Of a DNA stretch of 64,000 bases, positions 9,275 through 18,370 are shown in pieces. The notes beneath the pieces are model-generated. The model did not search any database, was not told the origin of the DNA, and was given only the letters and a program-made list of their open reading frames with translations. Every line of letters begins with the position of its first letter. The stretch's first letter is position 1. This stretch comes from Bordetella genomosp. 9 (lineage in GTDB: Bacteria > Pseudomonadota > Gammaproteobacteria > Burkholderiales > Burkholderiaceae_B): the NCBI RefSeq assembly GCF_002261425.1, contig NZ_NEVJ01000001.1, positions 496,001-560,000 on the forward strand. Direction: 5' to 3'. The position numbers were made by a program, and so were the translations under genes.

Positions 9275-11884
9275 ATGAAGAAGTGGACCAAACGCATATC
9301 GATAGGCGTGGCGGCCGTGCTCGCCCTCGCCGTTGCGGCGGCCGCGGTCTTTCTGTTGACCTTCGATCCCAACGCCTACAAGGACCGCTTGCAGGCCTGG
9401 GTGCAGGAGCGTTATCACCGCACGCTGACCATCGAGGGGGACATCGATGCCACGCTGTTCCCGCGCCTGGGACTGACGCTGCAGGGCGTCACGCTGTCGG
9501 AGCCCAATAGCAGCGATACGTTCGCGTCGATGGAGACGGCGCGCATGTCCGTGGCGATATGGCCGCTGCTGTCGCGCCACATCATCCTGGACCACGCCAG
9601 CTTCAGCGGCGTGAAGGCGCGCGTGGTGCGCGACAAGCAGGGCCGGCTGAATTTCCAGGATCTGCTGGGCGAACCCAGGCAGCCACGGCCGGCGACGCCC
9701 GAGCCGGCGGACCAGGACCGTTCGTCCGGTCCCGCGCCGACCATCGACATCGCCGGGCTGGATATCAAGGATGGCGAGATCCAGTTGCAGGACGACGCCA
9801 ACGGACGCGCGCTGGTCATTTCGCAGTTGAATGCGCGCACGGGCCGCATGCGCATCGACGAGCCCTTCGACGCCAGTGTGTCGGCGCACGTCCAGGGCGC
9901 CAATCCGAGATTCGACACGGACATCGCGGGCAAGGCCGTCGTGCGCCTGGATCCGGAGGCCCAGCGCTACGAAGTGCGCGCGCTGGACCTGAAGGTGTCC
10001 GGCCAATTGCCTGACGCCAACGCCCGCAACCTGACCGCGCGCGGCAACCTGGGCTATGACGGCAAGACGGGGGCCCTGGACGCCAACGCCATCGAGCTGG
10101 TGTTCCAGGGCGATATCGCCAACGTGGAAGGCGGGACGGCCAGCGCCGACGCCAGCCTGGCGGCGGAACGCCTGCGCGCCGATCCGGCCAGCGGCGCCAT
10201 CCTGGCATCCAAGCTGACGATCCGCGCCAAGGGCACGCTGCCGCGGGGCCCCTTCGAATTTGCCGCCGACGCGCCGGCCCTGGACGTCTCGTCCACGGCG
10301 GCTTCCGGCGATGCCGTCAGCGCGCGGGTGCGGATCGCGGGCCCCGATAGCGTGGATGCGCGGCTCGCCATCGACGGGATCAGCGGCAACAGCAGCCATC
10401 TTGCCGTCGCGCAGGCGAAGCTCGCCGCCGATATCAGGCAGGGGGACCGGGGTTGGAACGTCAGCGCCGCGTCGCCCATGTCGCTGGACCTGCGCCAGCG
10501 CGCCGGCGCCATGCCGACCATGGCGGGCGAATTGGTCGTCACCGCGCCGGGCCTGCCGGGCGGCGCCATGCGCGTCCCGTACACGGGCGCGCTGCGTGCG
10601 GACCTGGCGAAGAAGTCGGCCGATGTCGCGCTGGATGCCCAGATAGAGGGCGGCAAGCTGACCTTGACGGCGGATGCCACGCAACTGGGCGCCAAGCCGG
10701 CGGTCCGTTTCGCCTTGAATGCGGATGCGTTGGACCTGGACAAGCTGCTGCCGGACGCGGCGGCCCGGCCATCGACGGCGCCATCCGTGCCGCAGCCGGG
10801 GACCGCGCCCGGCGGGCCCGCGGCCACCAACGCCGCGCCCGCGCCCGCCGCCAAGCCGGGCAGCGGTGCGGCAAGCCCGACGCCCGCGACGGCCGGTGCT
10901 CCAGCCGGCGCCGCGGCGCCGGCGGGTGTGGCCACCGGGGCGTCCGCGCCCGCGGCCGTACCCGCGCAGGCAGCGGCCCAGCCGGGCGCCATCGACCTGT
11001 CCGCCCTGGTCGGGCCGACCGCGCAGGGCACCGTCAAGGCGGGCCGCCTCGTCGTGCAGGGCGTCACCATGCAGAACCTGGCCGCCAGCGTCAAACTGGC
11101 GCAAGGCAAGCTGGACGTCGCGCCGCTCACGGCCAACCTCTACAACGGCAAGCTGGCCGGAAGCGTGGCCCTGGATGCGACCCGCGACAACGCGCTCACC
11201 ACCCGCTTCACGCTGGATGGCGTGGCGATAGGTCCGTTGCTGACCGATCTGACCCAACGATCCTCGCTGACCGGCGTGGGCAGCGTGTCGGCGAACCTCA
11301 GCACCCACGGCGCCCGGTCCACGGCCATGCGGGACAACCTGGCGGGCACCCTTCAGCTGCGGCTGCGCGACGGCGCCATCAAGGGCTTCGACGTCGCCCG
11401 CTCCCTGCGCGAACTGAAGCAGCTGATACTCGGCGGCAAGGGCGGCGCATCCGACGACGTGGCGGCCGATACGTCGCGCGAAACCACCTTTACCCGCATG
11501 GATGCCGACCTGGCCATTGCCGCGGGCGTGGCCACCATCAAGAAGCTGGACGTCGCGTCGCCGGTGATACGCCTGAGCGAAGGCTCGCCGGCCATCATCG
11601 ACCTGCCCAAGGGCACACTGGATGTCGTCGCGAACGTGCGGCTGGCCGACCCGCCGCCGGTGGATCTGCGCGAGCTGCGCGGCGTGGCGGTGCCCGTGCA
11701 CGTGGCCGGCCCGTACGACCACTTGCGCTATCGGGTGGATTGGCGATCCGTGGCCGGTGACGCCGTCACGCGGACGCTGGAACGCGCGCTGGGCGGCGAG
11801 GGCGCCGATCAGCAGGACAACGAATCGCGCCGGGATCGCTTGCGCGACCTGGGCAAGATGCTTAAGGGGATAACCGGGAAATGA
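9275..11884 (+). CDS. AsmA-family outer membrane biogenesis protein
   Basis: An 869-residue AsmA protein: one N-terminal membrane helix (SIGVAAVLALAVAAAAVFLLTF, about 9-30), then FDPNAYKDRLQAWVQERYHRTLTIEGDI, the hallmark AsmA N-terminal block, and a C-terminal AsmA-like domain ending near residue 830. These proteins have a long periplasmic beta-groove fold and are tied to lipid transport or outer membrane assembly. A Pro/Ala-rich linker (about 500-575) splits the two halves and is longer than usual. The ATG of the next small gene overlaps its stop (ATGA). Confidence 0.88.
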   Translation: MKKWTKRISIGVAAVLALAVAAAAVFLLTFDPNAYKDRLQAWVQERYHRTLTIEGDIDATLFPRLGLTLQGVTLSEPNSSDTFASMETARMSVAIWPLLSRHIILDHASFSGVKARVVRDKQGRLNFQDLLGEPRQPRPATPEPADQDRSSGPAPTIDIAGLDIKDGEIQLQDDANGRALVISQLNARTGRMRIDEPFDASVSAHVQGANPRFDTDIAGKAVVRLDPEAQRYEVRALDLKVSGQLPDANARNLTARGNLGYDGKTGALDANAIELVFQGDIANVEGGTASADASLAAERLRADPASGAILASKLTIRAKGTLPRGPFEFAADAPALDVSSTAASGDAVSARVRIAGPDSVDARLAIDGISGNSSHLAVAQAKLAADIRQGDRGWNVSAASPMSLDLRQRAGAMPTMAGELVVTAPGLPGGAMRVPYTGALRADLAKKSADVALDAQIEGGKLTLTADATQLGAKPAVRFALNADALDLDKLLPDAAARPSTAPSVPQPGTAPGGPAATNAAPAPAAKPGSGAASPTPATAGAPAGAAAPAGVATGASAPAAVPAQAAAQPGAIDLSALVGPTAQGTVKAGRLVVQGVTMQNLAASVKLAQGKLDVAPLTANLYNGKLAGSVALDATRDNALTTRFTLDGVAIGPLLTDLTQRSSLTGVGSVSANLSTHGARSTAMRDNLAGTLQLRLRDGAIKGFDVARSLRELKQLILGGKGGASDDVAADTSRETTFTRMDADLAIAAGVATIKKLDVASPVIRLSEGSPAIIDLPKGTLDVVANVRLADPPPVDLRELRGVAVPVHVAGPYDHLRYRVDWRSVAGDAVTRTLERALGGEGADQQDNESRRDRLRDLGKMLKGITGK

Positions 11885-12264
11885 GCACTCGATACCACCC
11901 CGTCGCGCAGTGCGGCGGCCTGGACGATCCACGCGCCGCCGACTACGACCGCCGCTGGCTGGCGGTGAACTCCGGCGGACAATGGATCACGCGCGACGCC
12001 TGCCCCAGGCTGGCGGACATCACGGTCGAATTGCGTTTCGGCTATCTGGTGCTGCGCGCGCCCGGCATGTTGCGCATCGATATCCCGCTGGATGTCATCG
12101 AAGACGACGACAGCGTGCGCACCGCCGTGCTGGTCGGCCAGCAGGCCGTCGACGTCGTCGACGAAGGCGAGCTCGCGGCGGCGTGGATATCCAATTTCAC
12201 GGGGATTCCATGCCGCTTGATGAAGGTGCATCCGGACATGGGGCCGGTCCGCTGGCCGGAGTAA
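11881..12264 (+). CDS. Stand-alone MOSC N-terminal beta-barrel domain protein
   Basis: A 127-residue protein resembling only the N-terminal beta-barrel domain of MOSC proteins (YcbX/mARC type): HPVAQCGG, then RRWLAVNSGGQWITRDACPRLADITVEL and LRAPGMLRIDIPLDVIED. The catalytic MOSC domain, with the molybdenum-cofactor Cys, would normally follow RWPE but the frame stops there. The converging BenE gene begins 19 bases later, so there is no room for the missing part. It starts inside the AsmA stop (ATGA) and is probably translated with it. Function without the MOSC domain is unknown. Confidence 0.65.
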   Translation: MSTRYHPVAQCGGLDDPRAADYDRRWLAVNSGGQWITRDACPRLADITVELRFGYLVLRAPGMLRIDIPLDVIEDDDSVRTAVLVGQQAVDVVDEGELAAAWISNFTGIPCRLMKVHPDMGPVRWPE

Positions 12265-12283
12265 GCGCTTCGGCCTTGCCCTT

Positions 12284-13489
12284 TCAGCCTTTGCGCAGGC
12301 CGCTCATGAAGGCATGCGCGACCAGTCCGGCCGCCAGTCCCCAGAATGCCGACCCGACGCCCCAGAACGTCATGCCGGAGGCGGTCGCCAGCAGCGTGAT
12401 CAGCGCGGCTTCGCGGCCGGGTTCGTCGCGCATGGCGGCCGCCATGCCGCCCATGATGGGCGCCAGCAGGGCCAGCCCCGCCAGGGCGGCGATCAGGGGC
12501 GGCGGCAATGCCTGGAAAAACACCGCCACCGCGCCGGCGGCGACGCTCAATACGACATAGGCCGCCCCGTAGGCGACGGCGGCGACATAACGCCGCGCCG
12601 GATCGGGGTGCGCCTCGCGCCCGGCGCAGATGGCCGCGATGATGGCCGCCAGCGTCACGCTGTGCGCGCCGAAAGGCGCCGCGACCAGTCCCACGCCACC
12701 GCTCACGGCAATCACGCGTGAAGCCGGCACGTCGCGGTAGCCGGCGGCCTGCAGCACCGCCAGCCCGGGCAGGTTCTGCGACGCCATGCCGACCACGAAC
12801 AAGGGCACGGCCAGGCTGATGACCGCGCGCCACGTGAAGACGGGCGTGGTCCAGACGAACTCGGTCATGTGCCATTCCGCGCCGCCGAAACTCAACAGCC
12901 CTTGCGCGGCGGCGGCCGCGAGTCCCGTGGCCAGCACGGCCAGGATGGCGTAGCGGGGCGCGTAGCGTTTGAAGATCAGGTAAACCAGCGCCATCGGCAG
13001 CACCAGCGCGGCCTGCCGCCCCATCGCGCCGAAGACGCCGATGCCGAAGTTCAGCAGCACGCCGGCCAGCATGGCGGAAGCGATCTGCGGCGGAATGCGG
13101 CGCGCGATCGGGTCGACCCAGCCGAGCAGGCCGCACACCAGCGCCAACGCGGCCGCGACGACGAAGGCGCCGACGGCTTCGGCGAAGGGCACGCCGGCCA
13201 GTGCGGTGATCAGCAGCGCCGCCCCAGGCGTGGACCATGCCAGCACGATGGGCAGGCGGGTGCGCATGCTTAGCCACACGCCGCCCAGGCCCAGGGCCAG
13301 GCAGATCGATCCCAGCCAGGATCCGATGCGCGCGGCGTCCAGGCCGACGGTGTGGCCAGCCTGCACCATCAGCACGGCGGTGCCGCCGAAACTGACGACG
13401 ACCGCCACCAAACCGGCGACGATGGCGGAAAGGGAAAGATCGCCGCGCAGCGCGCCGGCGCGGCCGCCCAGGCTCACGTGTTCAGGCAT
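12284..13489 (-). CDS. BenE-family benzoate/proton symporter-like transporter
   Basis: A 401-residue inner membrane protein with about 12 helices matching the BenE family by its N-terminal GDLSLSAIVAGLVAVVVSFGG, the segment LAWSTPGAALL and the central LGWVDPIARRIPPQIASAMLAGVLL. BenE proteins are assigned to aromatic acid uptake, but no benzoate genes are nearby, so the substrate is uncertain. It follows the ferredoxin gene by six bases on the same strand and may be its co-transcript. Confidence 0.85.
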   Translation of the reverse strand: MPEHVSLGGRAGALRGDLSLSAIVAGLVAVVVSFGGTAVLMVQAGHTVGLDAARIGSWLGSICLALGLGGVWLSMRTRLPIVLAWSTPGAALLITALAGVPFAEAVGAFVVAAALALVCGLLGWVDPIARRIPPQIASAMLAGVLLNFGIGVFGAMGRQAALVLPMALVYLIFKRYAPRYAILAVLATGLAAAAAQGLLSFGGAEWHMTEFVWTTPVFTWRAVISLAVPLFVVGMASQNLPGLAVLQAAGYRDVPASRVIAVSGGVGLVAAPFGAHSVTLAAIIAAICAGREAHPDPARRYVAAVAYGAAYVVLSVAAGAVAVFFQALPPPLIAALAGLALLAPIMGGMAAAMRDEPGREAALITLLATASGMTFWGVGSAFWGLAAGLVAHAFMSGLRKG

Positions 13490-13495
13490 GGCCGG

Positions 13496-14369
<874 letters not shown>

Positions 14370-14408
14370 TTATGGGTATGTCGCCTCTCCGAGCCGACGA
14401 TTATTGAT

Positions 14409-14987
14409 CTATTTCCGCATTGCAGCAAACCGAAGTAGCGCATAGTGGACAGCGCCGGCACGGTCATTACGCAACATTTCGAATTGTGGGGCTGGCAGCA
14501 CGTCCTGCGACAGCTCGGCTTCGCTCTCGACGTACACCAGCGCGTCCTCGGCCAGGACACCCGGCAGCAGGGGGGCGACTCGTTCCAGCCAGCCCTGGTT
14601 GAAGGGCGGATCCAGCAGCACCAGGTCGTAGCGCGAGGCGTCCATGCGGCGCAGGACTTCCATGGCGTCGCCGGCATGGATGCGTATCTGGCTGGCGCCC
14701 AGCTTGTCGCGGACGGCGCGCAGGGCGGCGAGGGCGGCCTTGTCGCGTTCCACCATCTGCACGTGCGCGACGCCGCGCGAGGCGGCCTCGAAGCCCAGCG
14801 CGCCGCTGCCGGCGAACAGGTCCAGCGCGCTTTTGCCGGCGAAGTCGCCATCCCAGAAATAGTGCAGCCAGTTGAACAGGGTTTCGCGGACCCGGTCCGG
14901 TGTCGGCCGCAGTCCGGCCGCGTCGATCACTGCAATCGGCGTGCGCCGGTATTGGCCGCCGACGATGCGAATATACTTGTTCGTCAT
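14409..14987 (-). CDS. rsmD: 16S rRNA (guanine-966-N2)-methyltransferase
   Basis: RsmD methylates G966 of 16S rRNA on assembled small subunits. The 192-residue frame from the ATG at 14987 starts MTNKYIRIVGGQYRRTPI. It carries the SAM-binding motif LDLFAGSGALGFEAASRG and the catalytic LLDPPFNQG (a DPPF variant of the NPPY motif). The open frame extends upstream on this strand only because it is antisense to ftsY. Its start codon shares bases with the divergent ftsY start: both ATGs use the palindrome CATG at 14985-14988. Confidence 0.95.
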   Translation of the reverse strand: MTNKYIRIVGGQYRRTPIAVIDAAGLRPTPDRVRETLFNWLHYFWDGDFAGKSALDLFAGSGALGFEAASRGVAHVQMVERDKAALAALRAVRDKLGASQIRIHAGDAMEVLRRMDASRYDLVLLDPPFNQGWLERVAPLLPGVLAEDALVYVESEAELSQDVLPAPQFEMLRNDRAGAVHYALLRFAAMRK

Positions 14988-16365
14988 GCTGAATTTCTTC
15001 AAGAAAAAATCCCCCGCGCCCGCCCCTGAGCCCGCGCAGGCTCCCAAGCCTGCCGAGCCGGCCGGCCGCGACGCGCAGATTCCGGTTCCGCCCGCCACGG
15101 CGCCCGACGCCCCGCCGCGGCGTCCGGATGAGCACGCCCCGTGGCCGGCGGCCAGGGTGGAACCCACCATCGACCTGGGCGGCACGTCCGCGCGCGTTCC
15201 GGGTGCCGGCGGCGCGGGCGTATCCGCCGCGCCGGCGCCAGACCTGCCCGCGCCCTCCGTGCCGGCACCTGGCGTGCCGGCGCCCGGCGTGCCGACGCCC
15301 GGCGTGCCGACGTCCGGCCTGGCCCCGTCCAGCCAGTCGACGCCCGCACCGGCGCCGCTGGCGGTACCCGCGACGCCCCCGGTCCCGCCATCCGCCGCGA
15401 CGCCGGCGCAGACCACGTCCGCCGCCGCGCCGGTCGAGCAGCCCGGGAAAAAATCCTGGCTGCAGCGCCTCAAGCAGGGCCTGTCGCGCACCGGCCAGAG
15501 CATCGGCGGCCTGTTCGTCGGCGTCAAGGTCGACGAAAACCTGTTCGAGGAACTGGAAACGGCGCTCATTATGGCCGATGCCGGCGTTGAAGCCACCGAG
15601 ACGCTGTTGAACGCGCTGCGCGCCCGTGTCAAGAAAGAACGCATCGAAGACGCCGCCCGGGTGCGCGAAGTACTGCGGCAGATCCTGGCCGACCATCTGC
15701 GGCCGCTGGAACGCCGCTTCGAGCTGGGCCGGGCGGCCCCGCTGGTGATCATGATCGCCGGCGTGAACGGCGCCGGCAAGACGACGTCCATCGGCAAACT
15801 GGCCAACACCTTCCAGCAGCAGGGCGCCAGCGTGCTGCTGGCCGCGGGAGACACCTTCCGCGCCGCCGCGCGCCAGCAGTTGATGGAATGGGGCGCCCGC
15901 AACAACGTCACCGTGATCGCCCAGGAAGGCGGCGACCCCGCCGCGGTGGCATTCGATGCCGTCAACGCCGGCCGCGCCCGTGGCGTGGGTGTGGTCATGG
16001 TCGATACCGCCGGGCGGCTGCCGACGCAGCTGCACCTGATGGAAGAGCTCAAGAAGATCCGCCGTGTCGTCGGCAAGGCCGATCCCGCGGCGCCCCATGA
16101 AGTGCTGCTGGTCGTCGACGGCAACACCGGCCAGAATGCCCTGGCGCAGATACGGGCTTTCGATGCGGCGATCAATCTGACCGGCCTGGTGGTGACCAAG
16201 CTGGACGGCACGGCCAAGGGCGGCACCCTGGCCGCGGTGGCCGCCGGCAGCCAGGGGGTGCGGCCGGTACCGGTCTACTGGATCGGGGTGGGCGAAGGCC
16301 TGGAAGACCTCCAGCCCTTCGTCGCCGACGAGTTCGCCGCCGCCTTGCTGGGCATGTCGAACTGA
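14986..16365 (+). CDS. ftsY: Signal recognition particle receptor FtsY
   Basis: FtsY is the SRP receptor GTPase that docks ribosome-SRP complexes at the inner membrane. This 459-residue version has a short basic start (MLNFFKKK), about 145 residues of Pro/Ala-rich sequence, then the N domain (from KKSWLQRLKQGLSRTGQSIGGLF). The G domain has Walker A GVNGAGKTTSIGKL from residue 259, DTAGRLP at 340 and TKLDGTAKGG at 404. The usual acidic A domain is replaced by the Pro-rich linker with a repeat. The ATG at 14986 is chosen because it opens the conserved MLNFFKKK; an in-frame ATG at 14965 lies inside rsmD. No clear ribosome binding site is visible. Confidence 0.95.
   Translation: MLNFFKKKSPAPAPEPAQAPKPAEPAGRDAQIPVPPATAPDAPPRRPDEHAPWPAARVEPTIDLGGTSARVPGAGGAGVSAAPAPDLPAPSVPAPGVPAPGVPTPGVPTSGLAPSSQSTPAPAPLAVPATPPVPPSAATPAQTTSAAAPVEQPGKKSWLQRLKQGLSRTGQSIGGLFVGVKVDENLFEELETALIMADAGVEATETLLNALRARVKKERIEDAARVREVLRQILADHLRPLERRFELGRAAPLVIMIAGVNGAGKTTSIGKLANTFQQQGASVLLAAGDTFRAAARQQLMEWGARNNVTVIAQEGGDPAAVAFDAVNAGRARGVGVVMVDTAGRLPTQLHLMEELKKIRRVVGKADPAAPHEVLLVVDGNTGQNALAQIRAFDAAINLTGLVVTKLDGTAKGGTLAAVAAGSQGVRPVPVYWIGVGEGLEDLQPFVADEFAAALLGMSN
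15259..15318 (+). repeat. Four tandem 15-bp units in the FtsY linker
   Basis: The units are GTGCCGGCACCTGGC, GTGCCGGCGCCCGGC, GTGCCGACGCCCGGC and GTGCCGACGTCCGGC, encoding four VP(A/T)(P/S)G pentapeptides. They lie in the Pro/Ala-rich segment before the GTPase core. Copy number could vary without frameshift. Confidence 0.85.
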
Positions 16366-16384
16366 ACTGATCTGAACTGACGCT

Positions 16385-16401
16385 CCGCCGCCGCGCGGCG
16401 G
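16385..16401. terminator. GC-rich hairpin between convergent ftsY and CYTH-CHAD genes
   Basis: CCGCCGC and GCGGCGG form a seven-base stem around a three-base loop in the 43-base convergent gap. No T-run follows on either strand, so a role as an intrinsic terminator is only possible. Confidence 0.3.
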
Positions 16402-16408
16402 TTCCCGC

Positions 16409-18196
16409 CTATCGCCAGAACCGCTTCGCCGTGCCCAGCTTGGCGAAGGCCCGCTGGGCCTCGCCGGTCAGCTTTTCCTGCCTGGCGCTGATCCAGCCCA
16501 GGGCGAACCACGCCTGGGGATGGCGGCTGCTCCACTGGCGATACAGGTCATGCGCGACCGACAGATCGTTCATCTCGCCCAACACGTCCTGCACCGCCGC
16601 CAGGCGGCGCCGGTAGTCGCGCATCCTGTTCGCCGGCAGCAGGGATTCCGCGAAGCTCAGGCCGTAGCGCAGGCGCTTGGCGCGTTTGCGCAGATCGTGG
16701 CGCGTCGGGATATCCAGTTCGGCGAAACGCTGGCCTTCCGCCAACACCTGCCTGTGCCATTTGCGTAGCCGGCGGCCCAGCAGCGTGGGCAGGTCGCGCG
16801 GTTCGCGCGGGGTCAGCGGAATGATGGTGGGATGGATGATTTCCAGGGCGTGCCTTGGCGCCGCGGAAATGCCCTTGGCGCCGGCCATATCCGCGCCCGG
16901 GGTGCCGGGGCTCGCCGTATCGCCGGCGTCGCCCCCGCTGTCCTCGCTGCCCGTGCCGGCGCCGCCTGACGACCCATGGCCGCCGTCCTCGCCGCCGGCA
17001 TGCAGGCCGCCGGGCAACGGATGGCTCGTCCGGGCGTGGCCGCCGGCGATTCCGCCCGCCACGGCGGTTTCCAATGTTTCCGGCGCGGGGCGCACATCCA
17101 GCGTCCACTCCAGCATGTCCAGCAGCCAGCCCTGGAAGGCCTTGCCGGCGGCGGTTTCGCGCGCGGCCACCGGGGCCGTCTCGGCCTCCGGTATCGGGAA
17201 GGTGGGCATGCCGGCTTTCACCAGCGCCGGGATGATGGACTCCTGCAGCACGTCCTGATCGCGGTTGGCGCCGAAGGCCGCGAAGTACGCCCGCAGGGCG
17301 TTTTGCGCGTCGTCCGGCGGCAATTCGGCCCAGCCGCGGAACAGGCGCCAGGCCGACCGCAGGCGGCGTATGCCCACCCGCAGCTGATGCACGTGTTCCG
17401 GCTGGCCGGCGCCATAGACGTCCAGCGTATCGACTTCGGCCAGCATCGCGGCGTTGCGCATGATCTGGTTCAGACATTCGCTCGCGACCGCCGCCAGGCC
17501 CTGCGGGGGCGTCATGCCCGGCGACAGGTGGATGGGCTTGGCGGGGCGGGGGCCCCAGAATTCCGCGATCGCCGCCTTGCGGGCGTCTTCCGTCAGGTCC
17601 GGCCGCGCCAGCGCGTGCGCCAGCTGCGCCAGGCCGTCGCCGCGTTCCGACTTGCTGCGGGGATCCAGTACCAGGCCATGGCGGGGCAGCCAGGTGCGCG
17701 CCGTGGCGAAGATGGCGGCAGGACGGCCCGACATCAGTTCGAACTCGACTTCGGAAATGGGCAGCTCGAGCTCACCCGCGCGCAGCACGCCTTGGTCGTA
17801 GGCGATTTCCACCGTGCCCAGGCGCGTGCGCGTCTTGCGGACCAGGCGGATGACGTCCGTCTCGTAGCGGAGTTCCAGTTCGCCCTTCAGCGCGGCCAGT
17901 GCGCCATGGACTTCGGTGCCGGCGTAGACGGACAGGTCCAGGATCGGCCCGGGGCGGGGATGATTCATTTCCACGCGCGTGATCGCGTTGGCCCCGGGGG
18001 TTTTCAAGGTCTGCACCCAGTTGCGCCCTTCGCGCCGCAGGCGGATGGCGATCCGGGCCCGCGCGAGCTCGCGGTCCGGGGTATCGAAATACATCGCGTG
18101 CAGGGGGACGCGTTCCGCGCCCGCCTGCTTGAGTTCTCGTTCGACGTTAGCCCGGGCCGCCGCAGGCACGTGCAGCTTCAGTTCCTGTTCCGACAT
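16409..18196 (-). CDS. CYTH and CHAD domain protein
   Basis: A 595-residue protein with an N-terminal CYTH domain (triphosphate tunnel fold; the ExExK signature is EQELK at residues 3-7) and a C-terminal CHAD helical domain rich in His/Arg. CYTH proteins hydrolyse tripolyphosphate or related triphosphates, and CHAD domains bind polyphosphate, so this is probably a polyphosphate-associated enzyme. A Gly/Ser-rich insert of about 60 residues (near 395-455) interrupts the CHAD region and is unusual. The start at 18196 is preceded by GGAAC, a reasonable ribosome binding site. It is divergent from ribBX. Confidence 0.88.
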   Translation of the reverse strand: MSEQELKLHVPAAARANVERELKQAGAERVPLHAMYFDTPDRELARARIAIRLRREGRNWVQTLKTPGANAITRVEMNHPRPGPILDLSVYAGTEVHGALAALKGELELRYETDVIRLVRKTRTRLGTVEIAYDQGVLRAGELELPISEVEFELMSGRPAAIFATARTWLPRHGLVLDPRSKSERGDGLAQLAHALARPDLTEDARKAAIAEFWGPRPAKPIHLSPGMTPPQGLAAVASECLNQIMRNAAMLAEVDTLDVYGAGQPEHVHQLRVGIRRLRSAWRLFRGWAELPPDDAQNALRAYFAAFGANRDQDVLQESIIPALVKAGMPTFPIPEAETAPVAARETAAGKAFQGWLLDMLEWTLDVRPAPETLETAVAGGIAGGHARTSHPLPGGLHAGGEDGGHGSSGGAGTGSEDSGGDAGDTASPGTPGADMAGAKGISAAPRHALEIIHPTIIPLTPREPRDLPTLLGRRLRKWHRQVLAEGQRFAELDIPTRHDLRKRAKRLRYGLSFAESLLPANRMRDYRRRLAAVQDVLGEMNDLSVAHDLYRQWSSRHPQAWFALGWISARQEKLTGEAQRAFAKLGTAKRFWR

Positions 18197-18370
18197 GACG
18201 TTCCGCAAAACAAATGGACCCGCGATAGTACCCATCCGTTGATTAGAGGGTGATGACTTGTCATAAATTGGTCATTCGCGCGCGGGCGACGGGGAGTCCG
18301 AGGCGCGCGCGACGCCCTGTGGTCCGTCGCGGGGCGGTAAAATTGGTTTTTTCCGCCGCCTGTCCCTGTC

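Noticed and set aside
8408..11932. A 1174-codon open frame on the minus strand across the AsmA gene
   Set aside because: It is antisense to a well-supported AsmA protein, is rich in Arg, Gly, Gln and His as expected for GC-bias shadows, and has no recognisable domain or start signal.
14988..16226. Upstream extension of the rsmD frame
   Set aside because: It is antisense to ftsY and has no relation to RsmD; the conserved MTNKYIRIVGG start is at 14987.
18253..18264. ATGAC-TT-GTCAT dyad between the CYTH-CHAD and ribBX genes
   Set aside because: Five-base arms only, no promoter elements at proper spacing, and no candidate regulator nearby; too weak to list as an operator.
18236..18370. FMN riboswitch before the riboflavin genes
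   Set aside because: The conserved FMN-aptamer elements are not visible in the leader.
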